64,000 nucleotides of DNA from Ailanthus altissimus (GCA_946807835.1 OX327683.1:10235001-10299000); one strand, 5' to 3'; counted from the stretch's first letter, positions 35,694 to 48,573 are shown. The notes: generated by a model from the letters alone, not told the origin. A program made the numbers and translations.

Positions 35694-36338
35694 TCATGGG
35701 ATCTCATCATCTCCGCCACCGCCACCGTATCCAGAGCCGTAGCCCGACCCATATCCGCTGCCATAGCCTGACCCATTTCCATTGCCTCCACCCCCGCCAC
35801 CACCTCCTCCACTACCGCCTCCTCCGCCCCCGCCTCCTCCTCTACCTCCACCACTTCCAGACCCATTTCCGTAACCGGACCCACTCCCGTACCCGGACCC
35901 GCCTCCATTTTCGGAGCCTCCACCACCACCTCCTCCTCTGCCACCTCCACCCCCACCACCTCCACCAATTCCACCACCATTTCCATATCCGGATCCATAC
36001 CCGCTACCGGATCCGTACCCACTACCCGAACCGGACTCACCCCCTCCTCCTCCTCCACCTCTGCCTCCGCCGCCTCCTCCACCTCCGCCTTTACCGTACC
36101 CTTGTGCACTTCCATAACCTGACCCACTTCCCGACCCATACCCCGACCCATAACCAGAACCTGACCCAGCAGAACCACCTCCTCCTCCACCACCTTTACC
36201 TCCTCCTCCTCCTCCTCCACCACCACTAGCAACCCCTCTAGCTAAAGCTTTAGATTGTCTAACAGCAAAGGTAATGTCCACAAGGAGCAGAACCAAGAAT
36301 GCAACACCAATCACTCTACACTTAGCTGCCATTTCCAA
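35694..36338 (-). CDS. Secreted glycine-rich protein (cell-wall type GRP)
   Basis: An intact 214-residue ORF without introns. Residues 1 to about 25 form a clear signal peptide: charged start, hydrophobic core VIGVAFLVLLLVDITFA, and a likely cut before VRQ. A short linker RQSKALARG leads to a glycine-rich body (about 36-209) that alternates long poly-Gly blocks broken by K, R or S with GSGYG-type modules (about four sets). The tail is DDEIP. No RNA-binding or other domain is present, so it fits class I structural GRPs of the plant cell wall, where tyrosines may allow cross-linking (family knowledge). A second in-frame ATG at codon 3 gives nearly the same protein. A TATA box lies 140 bp upstream. 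GC-rich third positions contrast with the AT-rich surroundings. Expression is not known. It is the only convincing intact host gene in the window. Confidence 0.88.
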   Translation of the reverse strand: MEMAAKCRVIGVAFLVLLLVDITFAVRQSKALARGVASGGGGGGGGGKGGGGGGGSAGSGSGYGSGYGSGSGSGYGSAQGYGKGGGGGGGGGRGGGGGGGESGSGSGYGSGSGYGSGYGNGGGIGGGGGGGGGRGGGGGGGSENGGGSGYGSGSGYGNGSGSGGGRGGGGGGGGGSGGGGGGGGGNGNGSGYGSGYGSGYGSGYGGGGGDDEIP

Positions 36339-36477
36339 ACTCTACAGTCTCACTCTCTTTTTAATTTTTTTTTTTTTTTGAAACTCACTCTCTTTTTTAA
36401 GTAGACTCAACAATATGAAACACAGGAGTATAGTTAAACTTGTGCTTTGGTGAGTGAAATATGGCAATGTAGGGTCC

Positions 36478-36485
36478 TATATATA
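36478..36485 (-). promoter_or_regulatory. TATA box of the glycine-rich protein gene
   Basis: TATATATA within TCCTATATATAGGACC lies about 140 bp upstream of the ATG at 36338. This predicts a transcription start near 36450 and a 5' leader of about 110 bases. The leader contains a long A-run on the minus strand (36363-36380). The position and sequence are typical for a plant promoter. Confidence 0.7.
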
Positions 36486-36489
36486 GGAC

Positions 36490-37926
36490 TGAAAGAGGGG
36501 TCACCAGTCACCCCCTTCATCCAAAACGTTTTACTGAAATTCTAGTAGTTTCTTTAATTTGTTTCACACAGTTTCTTTTTAGTATATTATCTTGGGAAGA
36601 AGAGATAGAGAACGTGTTTGTTGGGTTAGTAGTGTTAGTGGTGTTGGTGGTGAGGTGACGGTGATATAGATTGTGGTGCGGTGGACTCCTGTCTTCTTTT
36701 TCACATCTGCAATTTAGACTTCTAAGCTTTTTAGACCCCTCCACTTTTGACTTAAAAGTTCCCTTAAATTTAATATATATATATATATATATATATATTC
36801 ATATCTCCTATATATAGTTTTAATATAAATATAATTTGAAATTGAAGGGACGATTAATGTAATGCATGTGTATGTATATTTCCCTACTTCAATTTGGCAT
36901 TATGTTCATATTTGAACTCCTTTTCAGTGCACGCCGATGCCATTCTTGTGGTGATATGTGGTAACATTTGTCCACTTAAGCATCTCATTGTCCTATCTTT
37001 TTCGCATTTCGCCATATTATACTAAATGGGATGTTTACTCATCAATTTACTTCTTAAAAAATACAATAAGAAAAGCCAAATGAGGACTCTTCTTATATGT
37101 ATGCAGGAGAGTAAATTTAATCATCAAGTCTGCTCAATCACTAGTAATTCATTTCATTAATTGAATTATTTATGATTTTCCCCGCTTATAAATATCTTAC
37201 CTCTCAATCAAATTTGTTCTATAGACATGTCAAGATAACATTAATCTTGTTAAAAATCTAATGCTATTGTCAATTACTTATCTAATGACTTAAATTCTTG
37301 GATTGAGTAATTAAAATTCTATGTGCAAATTTTCATTTGTCTATTATCAAATTATTAGCTCATTTTTTTTATCTCTATTTCAATCTCACTGAATTCACAA
37401 TCTCAAAATCAAATTATATTTTATGTGAGAGAATATGTTAAAATGTTAACTAATCACTTAATAATTTTTAAAATCAAATTACATTTTATATTAAAAGACG
37501 TATTATATAATTGCTCAACTCTTTTATATCGAGTGACATAACTAACAAGTTTTCTCAAGTCTTTTTTATATTGAGTGAATTAACTAACAAGTTCTATAAG
37601 GTTTTGATTCGAGTTGTTTTCTAAAAATTAGTAAATTTAAACAATGTACAAGTGATGACCCAAAGTAATGTTTAAAATGTAATTTGTTATATTTTCTTTT
37701 CCCATGATCACAACTAGCATGCTAAGATCAATCAAAATGCTTGACATTCGTCAACCATTTAATACATACCACGATTACATAAAATAATAAGTCAAGTAAT
37801 TAGAGGATTGCCTTTCTTAGCAAGTCTACGCGTATCAATTAGTTTCTACATTATTAATATTATTTTATTTAAAATGGATTTGGAAACCCTAAAAATCTGA
37901 GGCCACAAAGACTTCCACTTACTCAC
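36490..37926. other. Intergenic region upstream of the GRP gene
   Basis: This AT-rich stretch has no recognisable coding sequence. It contains a GTGGTGTTGGTG-type repeat at 36615-36665 and an (AT)13 run at 36773-36798. A short ORF at 36517-36744 on the minus strand is low-complexity (Asn-Thr repeats) and lies in the GRP promoter. Confidence 0.5.
36773..36798. repeat. (AT)13 microsatellite
   Basis: Thirteen AT units without interruption. This is a likely length-polymorphic site. Confidence 0.95.
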
Positions 37927-38262
37927 CTACCCAAAATCCTTCAAAATCTTCATGAACTTTAGTGGGATATTGATCTCCAATTTCTTCAAATGTAAGCTTA
38001 GGTTGACAACTGTCACCTCGACTTTGCTTTTCACAAATTGCATGCTTTCAGTCATGGCTCTATCGCCATTATCATCTTCTTCACAAACAAGATAGGCCCA
38101 GGCTTCTTTTTTGTCAATTGTTGACTTTGCTTTTGCTGCGAAATGAACAACCCGGGCAGCTTCCGAGAACTTCCTTATGAATGTCAGTACAATTACTTGT
38201 TGATAATGATCAAATTGATCATGTTTATCAAGAATGCTTAAAACTCTTTTTGTATATGTCAT
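37927..38262 (-). CDS. Unrecognised 111-codon ORF, possible gene fragment
   Basis: The ORF starts at ATG 38262 and is not low-complexity. Its composition is protein-like: an amphipathic N-terminal half around HYQQVIVLTFIRKFSEAARV, then HFAAKAKSTIDKKEAW, an acidic EEDDNGDRAM and a C-terminal half with FVKSKVEVTVVNLSLHLKKL. I cannot assign a family. No signal peptide or membrane segment is visible. It may be one exon of a longer gene, an old fragment, or chance. A more GC-balanced composition than its flanks supports coding origin. No neighbouring exon was found. Confidence 0.4.
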   Translation of the reverse strand: MTYTKRVLSILDKHDQFDHYQQVIVLTFIRKFSEAARVVHFAAKAKSTIDKKEAWAYLVCEEDDNGDRAMTESMQFVKSKVEVTVVNLSLHLKKLEINIPLKFMKILKDFG

Positions 38263-38650
38263 CGCCCAACCGAAGATCGGATTAGTGAGTATATGTGCTC
38301 ATCAGTTAAAAATAGAATGATTAGCATGATATAAAGTCAAATCTATCTACAGTAATATGGTTAAGATAAGATCAATGTATGATCGAGTATTATTTTGAAC
38401 AAATTAATTCGTAAATTAGAGTAGATCCATAAAACCATCTCATTTTACTGAAAATATTTTATAATCATGCATCAACATAATAAACTCATGATACAAGTTT
38501 TCATTTACATAAATGTCTGTGATGAACAAAAATGTTAAAGCTCTGAATTAGAACAGTTATATTAAGTTATAAGCAAACTTTTCTTATTTGGAAATAGTTC
38601 TCTCTTTTAGTGGGAATAATTAATTTGAAAAAATTTTAATACGGTAATAA
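38263..38650. other. AT-rich spacer
   Basis: Between the unrecognised ORF and the next solo LTR I see no features. Confidence 0.4.
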
Positions 38651-39756
38651 TGTTGGATAAAAAAAATAGTTTAAATAAAATTAATTTGTATTGAAAACAG
38701 ATCAGTCTATAGCTTGCTTATATATAGGGGAGATAATTTTTTTATTTTACAACTCCTTATCTCCTCTATATATAAACATCTCACTTGAAATTTAGAGTTT
38801 AATTAAAATTTAAACTAGTTGAGAGATTGTCAAACCCGTGGATTTTTTAGCTTTAACTTAAAAGACCTAATCCATGACCCACTAATTCTTCTAACTTAAC
38901 TCTAAACTATTCTATTAAAAGTCAAAAGTTGCATTCTAATAACCTGTATAAAATAAATAAAATGCCATTTTAATTAGAACTCTTTCAATTAAATTAGGCT
39001 TGACCTTAGACTAATAATAACTATTTAATTGATTTTCTAACTGATGTCCACCATTGAAGTTAAGCTATAAAAAAATATCTAATCTCTTTAATTATTTATT
39101 TACTCCTAAGTTATTAAATGCTCTAATAATCATTTTTTTAATGTCTATATTTGTAAATAAATTTACAAATTAATATTATTATTCAATAAATAATTTATTG
39201 AATGAAATAATCAAGTACTGCAAATAGTTTAAGTAAAATATAACTAAATAGATTCAATCTTGTAAATATATATTTTTACGACTCATAAAATTATATTTTC
39301 AAGCTATTAAAGTTTTGACTGTTTATATGAATCTCACTCCATGATAATTCAAAAGGCACAACTCATAAATGTAATTTCATTACTTGCTTATGATTAAAGT
39401 CAATCAAATTTATTAAAGTTTTTTTGAATTAAGATCAACGCCATTTAATTAATCAGGTCAAAAATTCATAATAATATCATTCAATGTATCATATATACTA
39501 ATTTTTCTATTCAAAATTTCTACTTCGACGATTAAAGTAAATCATTCACTATAAGAAGTAGAAAAATTACAGTCTTACATAATGAATTATTTTTTTTATT
39601 AATGATTATGAATAAAATTTAATTTATAAATCACATACTTTATAAATATGAACTTATTAATATATATTCAATTATATGTATAAATAAATTTTATTAATAA
39701 AAAAATATGTATCACATATTTTTTGAAGGCACAAACTAAGATAAATATGTCTAACA
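38651..39756 (-). mobile_element. Solo LTR (copia-like), 1106 bp
   Basis: The ends are TGTTGGATAAAA and ATGTCTAACA. The flanks are AATAA (38646-38650) and AGTAA (39757-39761), a duplication with one mismatch. It is a diverged, shorter relative of 32425-33846 in the same orientation, sharing successive blocks such as TTTACAAATTAATATTATTATTCAATAAATAATTTA (split across mutations). Confidence 0.75.
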
Positions 39757-40689
39757 AGTAATTATGTTATAACTTCTCTATGATGTTAAGATCATATAAG
39801 AACAAATTCTTTTGTTAAATTAAACGAATTCTTTTATTAAATTTAAACAATATTAGTTTATTGATATTGTATTAGAATTGATTGATTTGATATATACCTA
39901 GAGATGCATTGGAAGGCATTAATGGGAGACTAAGTATTAGTGGTACGCATTATGTGCATGTGAAATCTTTCAATTGGTGGGTTGTATTTTACCAACTAAA
40001 TTCTCTTTTCCCGTAGTAAGATTCTATATCATGGATATTAATTTCAAACTCGTTATAATTGTTTGACGGCCTTTTAATTTAATTGATACAATATATGTCA
40101 ATCCATCAATGCTGGTTAAAATATATTCCATGGGTTACTCATGATATCAATCTACGAAATATTTATGATTTGACCATAGTGTTGATTAGCTATATGTCAC
40201 TTGTAATTCTTCCATCTTTAAAGTGAACAATCGACATGTAAGAATGCACTTGCATTCTGTTATAAATAAATAATGTAAAAGATAACATTTATAAACAACT
40301 CGAATATTAAAACACCTTTGAAATATAATAGAGTATTTTTGAAAAGTATTGGAAGGTATGTGTTGTTACAGGGGTACTCATAGATGGAATCTATTGACTC
40401 CCCTGCCGTCTTATCATCTCACGATACTCTTTCTTAAATTTTATCATTTTAATTATATTTTATATTATTAAAAAATTAATTAAATAAAAATAAAAATAAA
40501 AATAAAATACAACTTTATAATACTACCTTATTAAAAATATTATCAATAAAATTAGTTGGTTAAAATTTATTTAAAGAAAAAAAGAGTGCAGTGTATGTTT
40601 ATAACAGATATAATTCTTCTTCTACTAGAATGTGCTCTCTCTCAGAATAATATCCATTAATTAGACAATTTGTTGAGTTGGCACATATC
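39757..40689. other. Downstream flank of the minus-strand copia remnant
   Basis: This AT-rich sequence has no gene. The part nearest 40690 (ACTGCACTCTTTTT on the minus strand at about 40585-40600) resembles the region right after pol in this copia family, so some of this may be its 3' UTR or LTR. No LTR ends were found. Confidence 0.35.
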
Positions 40690-41556
40690 AATCTTGTAAA
40701 TTAATTTTTTAAAAGATAACGTTGGCAAAGATTTGGTGAACAGATCTGTAAAACTATCAATGGAGCATATCTTTTTAACATCACTCTTTTTATTTTACTA
40801 CAGCTCATGAGAGTAGAAGAATTTTGAAGAAATATCTTTAATTCAATCTCCTTTGCTGTATTCACCCTTAATTTAAGTAACACAAATAACATTGTCTTCA
40901 TATATTTTAGTTAGAATATTTGTTGTAGAAGGTATGCTGCATGTACTTTGGATATATAATAAATAATAGATTGCAACCATATACATTCTTTTCTTACTCA
41001 TGTAGTACAAGAATCTTAGAGTGGTTTGAGGAGGTGACAAACGAAGATTTGCTTTATGGACTGTCAATAAAAATGTATCTCGTTTGTAAGTGAGCTTTAT
41101 GGGGATTAGATAAGTATCTAATATCTGCATAACCAAGTAGACCTAAATTTTTTTAAGCTCATTAACATAAAATAGTTTTAAATCTATCATTCTATGAAAG
41201 TAATAAAATATATATTTGACACCATTCCATTTACATCAAGTTAGTGGTAGAACTAAGTTTTGCTAATATACTTACTGGATTTGGTGTAGTAAATTGGGAT
41301 AGATATAATAAAGCATTAATTGCATTGAGATATGGTACTTCTAAACCAAGTATTTTCTCATCATCTTTCTTGAATTGAAATAGATCCTTTTTTAGATCAA
41401 GAGATCGAACAACCATAGGAATACTTAACGAATGGACTTTATTCATATTAAATCTTCACAGAATCTTTTCAATATAGGTTAATTGATGGATAAATATTTT
41501 GTTTAATTCATGCTCGATCTGTAGGCTAAAAACATATTTAGTTCTTCTCAAGTCTT

Positions 41557-42962
41557 TATTGTGTATATTTTCTAAACAAAAAACTATGCGTAAGTATACG
41601 CTATCATAACAAGTAATAAAGGGACTTATAAATTTAGATGTCGAAACCAAAATGATAAATATTATTTTCAACCAAGCACTAAAATTGTATCCTTCAAGTA
41701 ATTATCCAGAAAACCAAATCTTCAAATTATAATATATAAATAAACTCAATAAAGTGTAGAAAATAAATGACACAACTTAAATAAATAAAAAAGATAGCAA
41801 GATAGAGAAATGCTAGGGTTAATTACTATCTTTTAATATGTTTTTTAAATATTAATCCTTTAATATTTATATCACTTAATTCTAATTATTGATCAAGACA
41901 CTAATATATTTACAAGCCTCTCTCAAGGTCAAGTAAGTATATTTTAATTCATTAAATACCTATATTTATATGGTAATTACAATAAATTAAGATTCATTAA
42001 GAATAAGTTTTATTGACCATACATGTCAATTAGGTATATCTCTATCATAAGTTGAAACTTATAAATTTCTAGACAATCATGTATTAAATTATCAAGGTCT
42101 AAATACAATGATGCCTCTCTCTAGTTTATCAAAGTATTACTAATTCAATCATAATATTGATCAAATATAATGAAGTATTAAGCACAAATAATTTGAATAA
42201 TAAAGAATTGAATTCAAATAAATATTAAAAAGATCCAACAATTAAGCATACATGTTGAGTTCAAGTAATAATCCTAGATAAGATATTAGTTCATGATAAT
42301 AAGAGAATAATGGCTGAAAAATAAAATAAACATGATACAACCAAAAGTAAACCACTATAGACGTCAATTCATAGCAGGTTGATATGCCAAAAATCTCTTA
42401 CTTCTCTTGAAATTCTCTTTCTAAATTATTCTAATTATGCTCTAATTTCTCTGTTGGCTGTAAAGAGTCCTAAGTGGTGTGTTCTCTAAGGATAAAACGA
42501 GTGGCTTTATATAGTAGCTTGATTGGAGTTTTTAGATTTCTTTTCAAACTAGGAAACGATGTACCGTTGCAACGAAACATATAGAGCACTGCGGCGATTT
42601 TTGAAACTAATTTGTAACGTTTCCTTTAATTATGTCGCTAGAGCGAAATATCTCTTACTGCTGGGGCAGTATAGAGCTAGGGCGATTTCCTTTCTATCAT
42701 TATAGCAATTTTCTGTTGGAGCAAAAATTGCTTTCACCGCTAGGCGATTTTGACAGCAACTTTGATTCTTTTGCACTTTAGTCCCTGGTTTGTTGTTTGT
42801 TCCCAAAACTTGAGATTTTGCTCTAATTTCTTTAGATTTCATCTTTTTTAATCCAAGCTCTATAAATAAACAATAAAATCCATTAATAGTTATTTATTCT
42901 CAATTAAATAACAAAAACTAAGTGAAATAGGGATAAAATTTATGACATTTAAGCCCTTATTA
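41557..42962 (-). mobile_element. Solo LTR (Athila/Tat-like family), about 1.4 kb
   Basis: A diverged sister of 11023-12460 and 44177-45548, sharing GTCAAGTAAGTATA, AGGTATATCTCTATC and the GCTGGGGCAG block. It interrupts copia RT between FEMKD and LRRTKY. GTCTT occurs at both edges (41552-41556 and 42963-42967), a likely target duplication. Its terminal TG/CA have decayed, so the ends are accurate to a few bases. Confidence 0.75.
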
Positions 42963-44176
42963 GTCTTTCATTTCAAATTGTCTTTTTAAGTATTCTACAA
43001 CCTTTAAGAGCATTTTAGGAGTCCTGATCAGATTTATGCTATTCACATTTATAACCATAATAGAAAACCTAAAATCTGACTTCTTTATAGATACATATGG
43101 ACATAATAGGTCATTAATATATCTTTCCTTTTTCAAGTATTTGTTTAGGTAGTTGTACCAAATGCACCCATATTGTTTTAATCCATACAAAGATCTCTGT
43201 AGTTTGATTAAATTAAATTACATTATATACTTCGGCATATTGAATCCTTCAAGGATTTTCATATAAATATCTGTGTCAAGTGACCCATATAATAAGTAAG
43301 CTATCACTATATCTATAAGACATATATCAAGCTTTTTTGAAACTGTCAAGCTTAATAAAAATGTATCACAAGGTAATAAGTTTTATCATAATCAATACTA
43401 AGTTTCTGCGATAAGCCTTAACCAACGAGTCTTACTTTGTGTCTAGTGACATCATTATTTTTATTATATTTTCATACAAAATCCATTTATCTCTTACAGG
43501 CTTGACATCTTCAGGTGTCTAAACTGCAAGTCCAAATACGTTACAGTTGACTAAAGAAGTCAATTATGCTTAAATTGCTTCTTTAATTGGGACAAATTAT
43601 GTTTTTCTCTAGATTCGTCAATTATTTGTAGCTCAAAATCATTATCCATAATTTTAGCAGCTATTGCAAATGAAAACACATCGTTGACAAGTATTTCATC
43701 ACGTTTCCATATTTTTCCTATGCAAGCATAATTTATATCATTTTCCTTATTTTGAAATTTTTGTGCCTCTTCTGAGGCTATTGTCTCTTCAAGGACTTAT
43801 ATCTCTTTAAGAATTATTAACTTTTAGTGATTTAAAGAATGTGAATTTATTGGCTTAAGGATTAGGGTCCGAATTTTTCACTTTTTTTTTTCTTTTGAGG
43901 AGTAATATCTTTTGAACCAAGTGGTCTACCATGCTTTTGGCATACAACATATGATTCATTTGCTATCTTTTGATTAGAGTGTTCTTTAGGAACACTCGCT
44001 CGAGCTGGTGTACTGATAGCTGGTATATATGACTTTGTTACTTTTGATATTTCTATAAATTCATCTGGTAATTCAATTGTAATTCTTTGAACTAAATAAT
44101 TCTTTACATCTCATTTTCATATTGATTTGTGTAAGAATCTAAATAAGATATGATGATAATTTTCTAAGAAGGTTTA

Positions 44177-45548
44177 TGATGCGATATTTCTATATATTAA
44201 AATCAAACGCAAGTATACATTATCGTAACAAGTAATAATAGGTTTTATAAAGTTGAATGTCGAACCTGCAGGAATAATTTTTATTTTCTACCAAGTACTA
44301 AAATTATATATTTCTTGCAATTATTCAGAAAAATCAAATCTTAATTTTGCAATAAATTTAAGAAAAATAAAAGTGCATAAAATAAATGACACAACTCAAA
44401 TAAAAAAAAAACAATATAGAGAAAGTCTAGGGTTAATTACTATCCTTCAATATATTTTCTAAAGATTAATCCTTTTAATATTTATATCCTTAAATTCTTA
44501 TTATTGGTCAAGACACTAATGTATTCACAAGCATCTCCCAAAGTCATGCAAGTATATCATAATTTACCAAATACCTATATTCATATGGCACTTGTAATAA
44601 ATTAAGATTCATTAAGAACAAGTCTTATTGACCATACATGCTAATTAGGTATATTCCTATCCTATTTGAAACTTTTATATGCAATATTGAATATTACTCT
44701 ACAATCATGCATTAAATTATCTAGGTCTAAATACAACGATACCTATTTTGAATTTATCAAAGTATTATCAAATTAATCATAATATTGATCAGATATAATG
44801 AAGCATTAAGAATAAATAATTTGAATAATGAAGAATTGAGTTTAAATAAATATTAAAAAGATCCAACAATTAAGCTCACATATTGAGTTCAAATAATAGC
44901 CCTAGAAAATAAATTTAGCTCATGGTAATAAGAGAATTATGGCTGAGAAATAAAATAAACATGATACAACTAAAAACCAAACCAATATACACTATAATTC
45001 GCAGTTGGTTGATACGCTTATTCACTAATAATCTATTACTTTCTTAAATTCCTCTTACTTCTCTCTTTAAAAATTACTTTTCTTCAATGTGTTGTGGCTC
45101 TAAGAGTCCTAAGTTCTGTGTTCCTTGAGGTCTGAAACGAGTGGCCTTTATACAAGAATTGCTTGGAGTCTTGGAGTTGTATTTCTTTTAGATTTAAGAA
45201 AAAGTGCATTGTTTACCACTACAGTGAATACTATTCATGATATACTATTCACTTGGCACTGTAGTGAGATGTTTTGGGCATTGGAATTTTCGCTGGGGCG
45301 AAATACTGTTTACCACTTCAGTGATGTACTATAGCATTATCATTGTTCCTCGATTATTGTAGCGTTGTTACTATAGCATTTTATGTTTTACCTTGTTTTC
45401 TTTACATTTTCATCCCTAATTACTCCATTGACTCCAAATTTACAAAATGACAATAAAACATATAAAAAGTCTAATATTATTTTTTCTTAAAATTAGTAAT
45501 TAATCAAATTAAAGGAATGAAAATAATAGATATAATTTAAGCTTATCA
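44177..45548 (-). mobile_element. Solo LTR (Athila/Tat-like family), 1372 bp
   Basis: The ends are TGATGCG and GCTTATCA, as in the copy at 11023. The flanks are GTTTA (44172-44176) and TTTTA (45549-45553), a duplication with one mismatch. It splits the copia integrase C-terminus from the linker. The reading on both sides belongs to the same copia polyprotein. Confidence 0.85.
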
Positions 45549-45697
45549 TTTTATGCCTTACTTCAAGAGGCAATTTTCTTTTTCCTAATGGTAAGAATAT
45601 TGTCTCATCGAAATGACAATCTATAAATCATGCGGTAAATAGATAACCTATTAGGGGTTCAAGATACTTTATAATTGATGAAAGTGACCCATCTTAG

Positions 45698-48179
45698 TGT
45701 TGGGATTTGTGCTTACGTGCCATCCCATAATGTATAAATATATAGTGATTGTATTTATACAATTATTATTTCTAATAAAATCGTTAATATTATTTTATTA
45801 AATGGTAAGATGCTTGTAACGTTTTAGACATTGTATGATCTAAAGGAGTTCGGATTTGGTCTAAAAGAGTTTAGACCAGGGCTAAGAGTTAGCAACGCTA
45901 ATAGTTATAAACACTAAGAGTTAGTGGTACTAAGAGTTAGCAAAATTTAATGAGTTAGAGCCTTGTCTGAAATGGGACAATGACCTGAGAATATATTAGT
46001 AATGATATAGCTGCAATGAGTTGCAGATGGTGCTAAGAAATGTCATTATGCAAGTATGTTCTCAAACATAATGTTCCTGATCTAATTTCATCGATGCGGG
46101 TCTATCGGTGAAACCTATTAATATAGATTAGTGTATGTCTATATCTGGATGGTCCAGATGGTTAGTCTTAGCAAACCATGAACTTAGTAGGAAGCTCGTA
46201 TAGAGATACAGGTATTCAGTAAGGATTGGATATTGAACAGACTCACGAAGACATCCAATAGACATCTCATAAAGCCGTCAATGGAAGGTCTTCCGAGTTG
46301 AGTAGTATTTGTGGTCCTTTGACCTGAGCGCCACGGTGGGCTTGTGAGTGATCCACCATGCTTTGGTTCCACATATGTCAGAAACCTTTCATGGTCTGAC
46401 CGCTGGGTGTTGCTGGGTATGGTCCGATGCTCATGGAGTTCGGTGTGCGTAGATATGGGATCCATCAGCTCATATGAGTGGGTTGTATATCCTAATGCTC
46501 TGAGATTATATTTCAGAAAGTCTTGTGGCCGCAAGCATAAACCTCGGAAAAGATATTCCGGAGGAATAAACAATATCACAAAAGTGTTTGTGGATATTAT
46601 TTTATGAAATATAAATCTGGAGATAAGTTCGTGGTTGAGCAAATAGAGATTTGACGGTGATGATCTATATCTCTGCTCTTCAAGGATATAAATGATGGAA
46701 GGATTATACGAATATGTAATAACCTCAACTTGTATGGTCTAACATGCTAATTTGTAATATCCGTAACGTGTGTGTGGGACATTGTTCACGGACGTATGGA
46801 GGAGCTCTATATGACAAATTAGGTGTGGACCTAGAGAGTCTCACAATATGAAGTATACTCGTTGTGCACTGGGGTAGCGGATTGGATTGAATAGTTCGAT
46901 CCAATAAATTTCAGCAAAAGAGAACGATTGTTTAGGGATCCCTCGGATTATACATTTGTCAAGACTTAATTGTTAAGTACATCACTTAATTAATTAACAA
47001 GGGTTGTTAATTAATAGAATATTGACAAATGACAAAATTTGTTCCATGATTTGATTTTACCTTTTTACCATTTAACCATGGTAGTAAAAATTAGTAAGGT
47101 AAAAAGTAATTATTCAAAATTGTTTTGAATAATTAAATCATATATTATTATTATATTATTAGATAATATTATAATATATATAGATCTTGGCATTGTATTT
47201 TAATACAATGAGTGGCCTAGATGTTGGCCATTTAATTACCCATTATAATTAAAGTAATTATAATTGTTAGGTAAAGATTAATTTTGGTGGCCATTATTCT
47301 AGTGCTTGGTTTAATTAATTCTAAATGGGAGACCAACAATAAAATTGGTGGAGCACTTCATTTTGTTTATTTTGTTTAATCAAAGTGCTGAATAAACAAA
47401 ATGAATTTTGGCAAAACAATTGAATTCATTCATTCATTCAATTTTGGGAGAAGAATTTGGCAATGGCAAGGAAGAGAGGTAAGAGAGAGTTCTTTGAGTT
47501 TTATTCTTTCAAGTGTTGAAAAATAAACAAACTTCTCTTCATCTCCTTCTTTAATGGATGGCCAAAATGAATGATATGTAAATGGAGAAAAAGATAATTA
47601 TTTTGCAAAGAGTTGTTCAAAATAATTATCATGTAGAAATTGTTTCTAAGATTAATATACAAGAGTTGTATGTTAAAGATTTTTAATTAATACAAGAGTT
47701 GTATAGAAAATATTTACCATCTCCATTTAAGAAACAAAAATTGTATTCAAAAGAGTTTGAATACAAGTGCTGAAAATTTTAAACACTAAGCTACCATTCT
47801 AGCTCCTTAATCCCATCAAAAGTTATGGACTAGAATTGTTCAACATATACTTCAAGGTGAGCTCTTCACATGGATTATTGAAGAACTTGAAGAATTTGTA
47901 AAGCTACCTTCATTAGGTGAGTATTTTACATTATGTGTTATAATACAATATTGTTCATCATGTTTATATTTGTATAATTGTTATACTTGTTCATATATAT
48001 GATATATGTTGTTCATCATGTTCATAATTGTATAATTGTTATACTTATGCATATATGTGATATATGTTGAATTTGTTAAAATGGGTGTATTTTGTAACAT
48101 GCTTGCGCTGCGCATATAGTAATTTTTGAAATTACGCACACACTCGTATAATCACACACTCTATAATAAACACCCAACA
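45698..48179 (+). mobile_element. Solo LTR of the long-LTR copia family, 2482 bp
   Basis: The perfect terminal inverted heptamer is TGTTGGG...CCCAACA. A perfect 5-bp duplication CTTAG lies at 45693-45697 and 48180-48184. The start GATTTGTGCTTACGTGCC aligns with the LTRs at 10059 and 3944. The last 700 bp are not obviously shared with those LTRs, so this is a longer subfamily. It is inserted in the integrase of an older, oppositely oriented copia. Confidence 0.93.
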
Positions 48180-48573
48180 CTTAGTGCATTAGGGGGAAGG
48201 GTACTATAGGTATATAAACAACACAACCAAGGGTCCAAAGGTATGTAAATGGGATATGTTGATGGCCCTAAAACAAATATTGATGATATGCAACGTGTAG
48301 AATAACGTAACCCCATGTAGAAATTGGTAAAGTATGTACAATTACTTAGAGTTGTTTAGTTAAGGATTCTGGTAATCCATTTTTTATGTGAACTTATAGC
48401 ACAAGATGTTCTACATCGATTCCCATGATGTACAATAATCATCAAATACTTTAAATGTAAACTTACCAACATTATCTAAATGTATAGTTTTAATAGGGTA
48501 ATTTGGAAATTGTACCCTCAATCTAATGATCTATGCTAGTAATCAAGAATATTCAACATTTCGTGTAGACAGT

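Larger units (their letters stand above)
40690..48573 (-). pseudogene. copia pol C-terminal half (integrase to RNase H), broken by three solo LTRs
   Basis: Read on the minus strand from 48573: LSTRNVEYS and IIRLRVQFPNYPIKTIHLDN (integrase core, 48570-48440), then a solo LTR, then IIKYLEPLIGYLFTA and DCHFDETIF (45690-45560). After a second LTR comes the linker with HGRPLGSKD (about 43910) and IGKIWKRDEILVNDVF (about 43700), then RT with YMKILEGFNMP and YGLKQYGCIWYNYLNKYL (about 43180), ending FEMKD at 42963. After a third LTR come RRTKYVFSLQIEHELNK (41600), MVVRSLDLKKDLF (41415), RNase H (41136-40873, YEDN) and a last segment to 40701. The order matches one Ty1/copia polyprotein family. Stops and shifts are numerous. 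The matching N-terminal half, from the same family, lies at 57903-59365 in the opposite orientation. Confidence 0.87.

Noticed and set aside
35642..36232. Long His/Arg-rich plus-strand ORF (195 codons) and a second minus-strand frame over the same bases
   Set aside because: They are shadow frames of the repetitive glycine-rich gene; neither has a signal peptide nor any normal protein composition.
36517..36744. 75-codon minus-strand ORF upstream of the GRP gene
   Set aside because: Asn-Thr repeat composition and position within the GRP promoter region make a gene unlikely.
46184..46642. 152-codon minus-strand ORF and overlapping plus ORF
   Set aside because: Both are inside the solo LTR 45698-48179 and lack known domains; open frames of this size occur by chance in these LTRs.
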